Source: Viscum album
Lineage: Eukaryota > Streptophyta > Magnoliopsida > Santalales > Viscaceae
Length of the DNA: 64,000 nt
Assembly (NCBI GenBank): GCA_963277665.1
Contig: OY728122.1
Location: forward strand, 2,123,334,024 to 2,123,398,023
Reading direction: 5' to 3'
The position numbers were made by a program, and so were the translations under genes. Positions within the stretch are counted from its first letter, which is position 1. Every line of letters begins with the position of its first letter. Under the pieces are notes generated by a model, which ran no database searches, had not been told where the DNA came from, and was given only the letters and a program-made list of their open reading frames with translations. Below, in pieces: positions 60,960-64,000 of the stretch.

Positions 60960-61700
60960 TAGGTGGGGTGAATCAATGGTACAGTTTTTACAATTGGTTC
61001 ATTTAGAATTATCCTCTATGACTTCTTTAAGTATTTATCCTATTAACATTAATTACTAAAACTCCCATTTTATGAAATATAGATAAATAAATCCTTGCAC
61101 ATAAGGATTTCCAATGAATGTCCTTAAAAAGAAAACCCCTTATTGTGATTGGTTAGTCCCCCCAATCACATGTTATCCACTATAGACCTATGTAGTTAAA
61201 CCTAAGACCTTATTGGTTTAATTAGTATATAATTACACTATAATTACACTCTATAGTCCCATAAGGTAATAAAAGATTCTCACTACCCGCTACAAATTTT
61301 TCAATAAAAATTGGAATGATATCCTTATTCCACAGGTTTGTAATACACTAATTGATGAAGATCATCCTCTATGAAAAGACTAGATCAACTAATATACTTC
61401 TTATTCTTTAGGAACCATAATATCTAAGGATCCTGATATGTTTTTTTCAGTCTTACTCATTATTCTTCCAATAATTAATGATTTTAATCTTCTCGGAATC
61501 CTTTTATACCCAGTCATAAAGGTATCCTTCTTCTTGTATACCACCCTAATTAGATCACTACTTTCACACCTTGATACTAAAGCATATCAGGTTCTTAGAA
61601 ACTATGTTCTCTTACTCATTATACTTCATCATTATTTAGAACATTTATATTAATGGTGTATTATCGAATAGTATTTCAACAATTATTCATGGAAACTCTC
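60960..61700 (+). repeat. Copia-LTR-like repeat start
   Basis: GGTGGGGTGAATCAATGGTACAG aligns with 25836 onward for about 650 bp (see 25795-27363), including CACATGTTATCCACTATAGACC and GACTAGATCAACTAATAT. Strongly diverged. Confidence 0.5.
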
Positions 61701-63619
61701 ATAATTATTCATAGTAAAACAATTTCCATCTATGATTTCACATCATATTTACATATTCAAAATAAATATTAATCCTTACTTATAGAAAAAAATTAAATTC
61801 ATCAAATGATCAATTACCTTTATTCATTCATTATTGTTGTTCATGGATAATTTCCAAGGGTCTATGATGTTGACCATTCTCAAAAAGTATAATTATCTAT
61901 CCCTTCTTAGGGTAGAATCATTTTTGACTTTCTTCTTGGATGTGTCTTGTTTAAATGTTTTATTCACGTGTTTACACCCCAAGGTAGACTTGTATTTCCT
62001 TTACTTCCACTTTTGAATTTTTTTTCTATTTTCATATCATTAGAATAGGACATATTATTCACTTATTTTTATTATCACCCATCTTCACAACCACCATATC
62101 TTTCTCAACTCCTACAAAAAATCTGAAGACTATAAAACATGTTCTTTGTGGACAGATTCATCTTGTCATATAGATTTTTATTTTTCATAACTTGTTTTAT
62201 TTGAACATCAAATATACTACCCAAAGATATTGGAATCCTATAATCTTAAGGAATTTACAAAATTTTCCACCACTCAATATACAAATTAAAAAATCTCTAA
62301 ATACACCAACAATGGCCAAACAATTATGTTCTCTTTCCTTTTATTGTGATTTAGCCAGCTTGAGACCCTTGTTATTTTTAGGTATAAGCACAAGAATATT
62401 TCGATATTATTAATGATAAAATAATATTTAAATTTATCACATCTGTGATTAATATGTGCTGGGTTTCTTCGTATTTTTATCCAACCATATTATCATATTT
62501 TAAGAATTGAATTCTTCACTAATATACTTGACATATTTATTAAATAAAACATTTTCTAGGAAGAAGCTTAATGGTTTCCATGATACTATAGTATATTGAT
62601 CATTTTTTATATCAATACCATCTTTCCTCTATAATGAATATTTTTGTAGAAATAAATCATTTTAGAAACACTTATGGTTGAAATAATTTTCCTAGTATTA
62701 TTTAAATATTTATCTTGTGTGTTATCCATATTTTTTAGTTTTACCTCCAACTCATAACATTTTATGTTTAAAATTATCTTTGGTATTCCCATTATTTCAT
62801 AATATATTTACATTTTGTTTCAAAAAATTTAATATAATACTCATGGATTGTTTTACATTCTTGTAGAGAATTATCATGGTCCTAAATATTTTAATCTTTA
62901 ATTTGAAATTAGGAATTCTGGACAACAATACCATTCCAATGAATTCATTAATTTTTCACTAAATTTAATATCATTAATTTTATCATCAGTAATAAATTAA
63001 AATGATTATTTAGTTATAGATAATTATTACATATTAGTCATTTGGGAGTATTCCTTGGTTTTTCATTTCGTTGATGAGAGAGTTACACTCTAAAAACTAT
63101 TTTCATAAATATTTTTAAATAGTTTTTGGATAAATTATCATCTACAATTTATTATCATATAGATCCTAAATAAACTCAAATATATGAGTTAAAATTCAGC
63201 AGGAACATTACTCAAGTGATTTTTAACCTCGATGAGGATGTATTTAACAATAGTTATAATGCATCATCCAATTTATGTCTAGATGAAAATTATTCTATAG
63301 GATTATTATAAATAAAATTATTATATATACTGTCACATTAATTACCTTTAAATATATTTTAAACCCCTTTAAACTTTGAAATATTTTTTATATTCTCCTC
63401 TAACTTATTATATCCATTCTTTAATGATTTGGTTAAAAACTCCATGTTTGTATTGAATGGGATTGGAACAAAATTTCCCATTTAAGGTAATTTTGAATTA
63501 TTCATAAATATAAACCTCTTGTAATCCTGATAAAAATAATTTTGACTAAAAATATATCCTACTAGAGGGAACCTTATTAGATATGATAACTCTTGATTCT
63601 CCATGAAATCTGTGAAATC
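61701..63619. other. Degraded AT-rich repeat DNA, no gene seen
   Basis: Frames are at most 73 codons. A minus-strand patch near 61940 reads NKTFKQDTSKKKVKND, a basic stretch of retroelement style, but nothing around it supports a call. Confidence 0.4.
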
Positions 63620-64000
63620 ACCATTGAGGGTGGGTGAATCAGGGTAGCTTATTTAAAAAAATTATTTTAACCCTGTTAAATTATTCCCTCTCAGTATTCA
63701 AAACTCAATTATCATTTAAGATAATATATTGATCTTGTTATCTTTTTATTCAAAACATTCTCATAACATGTAACACAGAAAGTAAGAATACATGGTATAT
63801 AGAGATTATTACAAGGTTTTGTCCCATTATGACTACCTAATCCAATATTTATTCAGAGCTAGTTTGAGTTTGTTGTATCCACTATATTATATAAGTAAAT
63901 AAAATTATTTTATCTCTAAAAATGACTTTAATATCTGTAGATAGGATATTTGTATTGGATCCCACCAGTTTGTAGTTTCCCAACTTGTCCTTTATATTAT
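63620..64000 (+). repeat. Third copia-LTR-like start, cut by the window end
   Basis: ATTGAGGGTGGGTGAATCAGGGTA resembles the openings at 25830 and 60960 and lies 2.66 kb from the latter. Similarity beyond 60 bases is weak. Confidence 0.35.

Noticed and set aside
1..64000. tRNA, rRNA or microRNA genes
   Set aside because: I looked for tRNA-like T-arm motifs and rRNA blocks while reading and saw none; only primer sites complementary to tRNA-Met ends are present. A covariance-model scan would be needed to exclude them.

Overview
The window is almost certainly nuclear repeat DNA from a flowering plant with a large, repeat-rich genome. It is AT-rich, holds no intact host gene that I can recognise, and is built from nested LTR retrotransposons and tandem repeats. 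The three gypsy elements start TGTAAC or TGAYC, carry 3.1-3.6 kb LTRs, use initiator-tRNA-Met-like primer sites, and (elements 1 and 3) encode a Tekay/Del-like chromovirus polyprotein. I cannot name the species.

Layout. 1-4363: AT-rich flank without a gene. 4369-16175: element 1, a structurally complete minus-strand Ty3/gypsy chromovirus flanked by the 5-bp duplication ATAAG; its gag-pol is readable end to end but broken by stops and frameshifts. 16240-19431: a compact set of tandem repeats, namely a GC-rich 11-bp minisatellite nested in 230-370-bp units, a C-rich block, seven copies of a ~183-bp satellite-like unit, and a second C-rich block. 19432-22560: degraded unassigned sequence. 22571-23007: hairpin-type subterminal repeats ending in TAGTG, which look like one end of a CACTA transposon. 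23008-27363 and 36255-39664: old AT-rich repeat DNA with copia-type remains, including a degenerate minus-strand gag.

27369-36249 holds element 2, the youngest insertion: two nearly identical 3.6-kb LTRs, a perfect TTAAA duplication, good primer and polypurine sites, but only a 1.66-kb interior with a 59-residue Gag stub and a GC-rich foreign-looking patch. It must depend on enzymes from another element. 39791-51055 is element 3, an old minus-strand gypsy copy whose protease, reverse transcriptase and integrase have each lost catalytic residues. It sits inside an older LTR-like repeat (39665-39790 plus 51056-53300) whose second copy is at 58420-60760. The remainder, to 64000, is degraded repeat DNA with two further copia-LTR-like starts at 60960 and 63620.

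How the parts relate. The Gag start of element 2 matches that of element 3, so element 2 looks like a deletion derivative of that lineage. Element 2 and both LTRs of element 1 carry the palindrome CCAATGCATTGG in the transcribed part of the LTR, and a decayed form is visible in element 3. The relative order of insertion, from LTR divergence and nesting, is: copia-type background, element 3, element 1, element 2. Positions of degenerate features are approximate because all reading was by eye.
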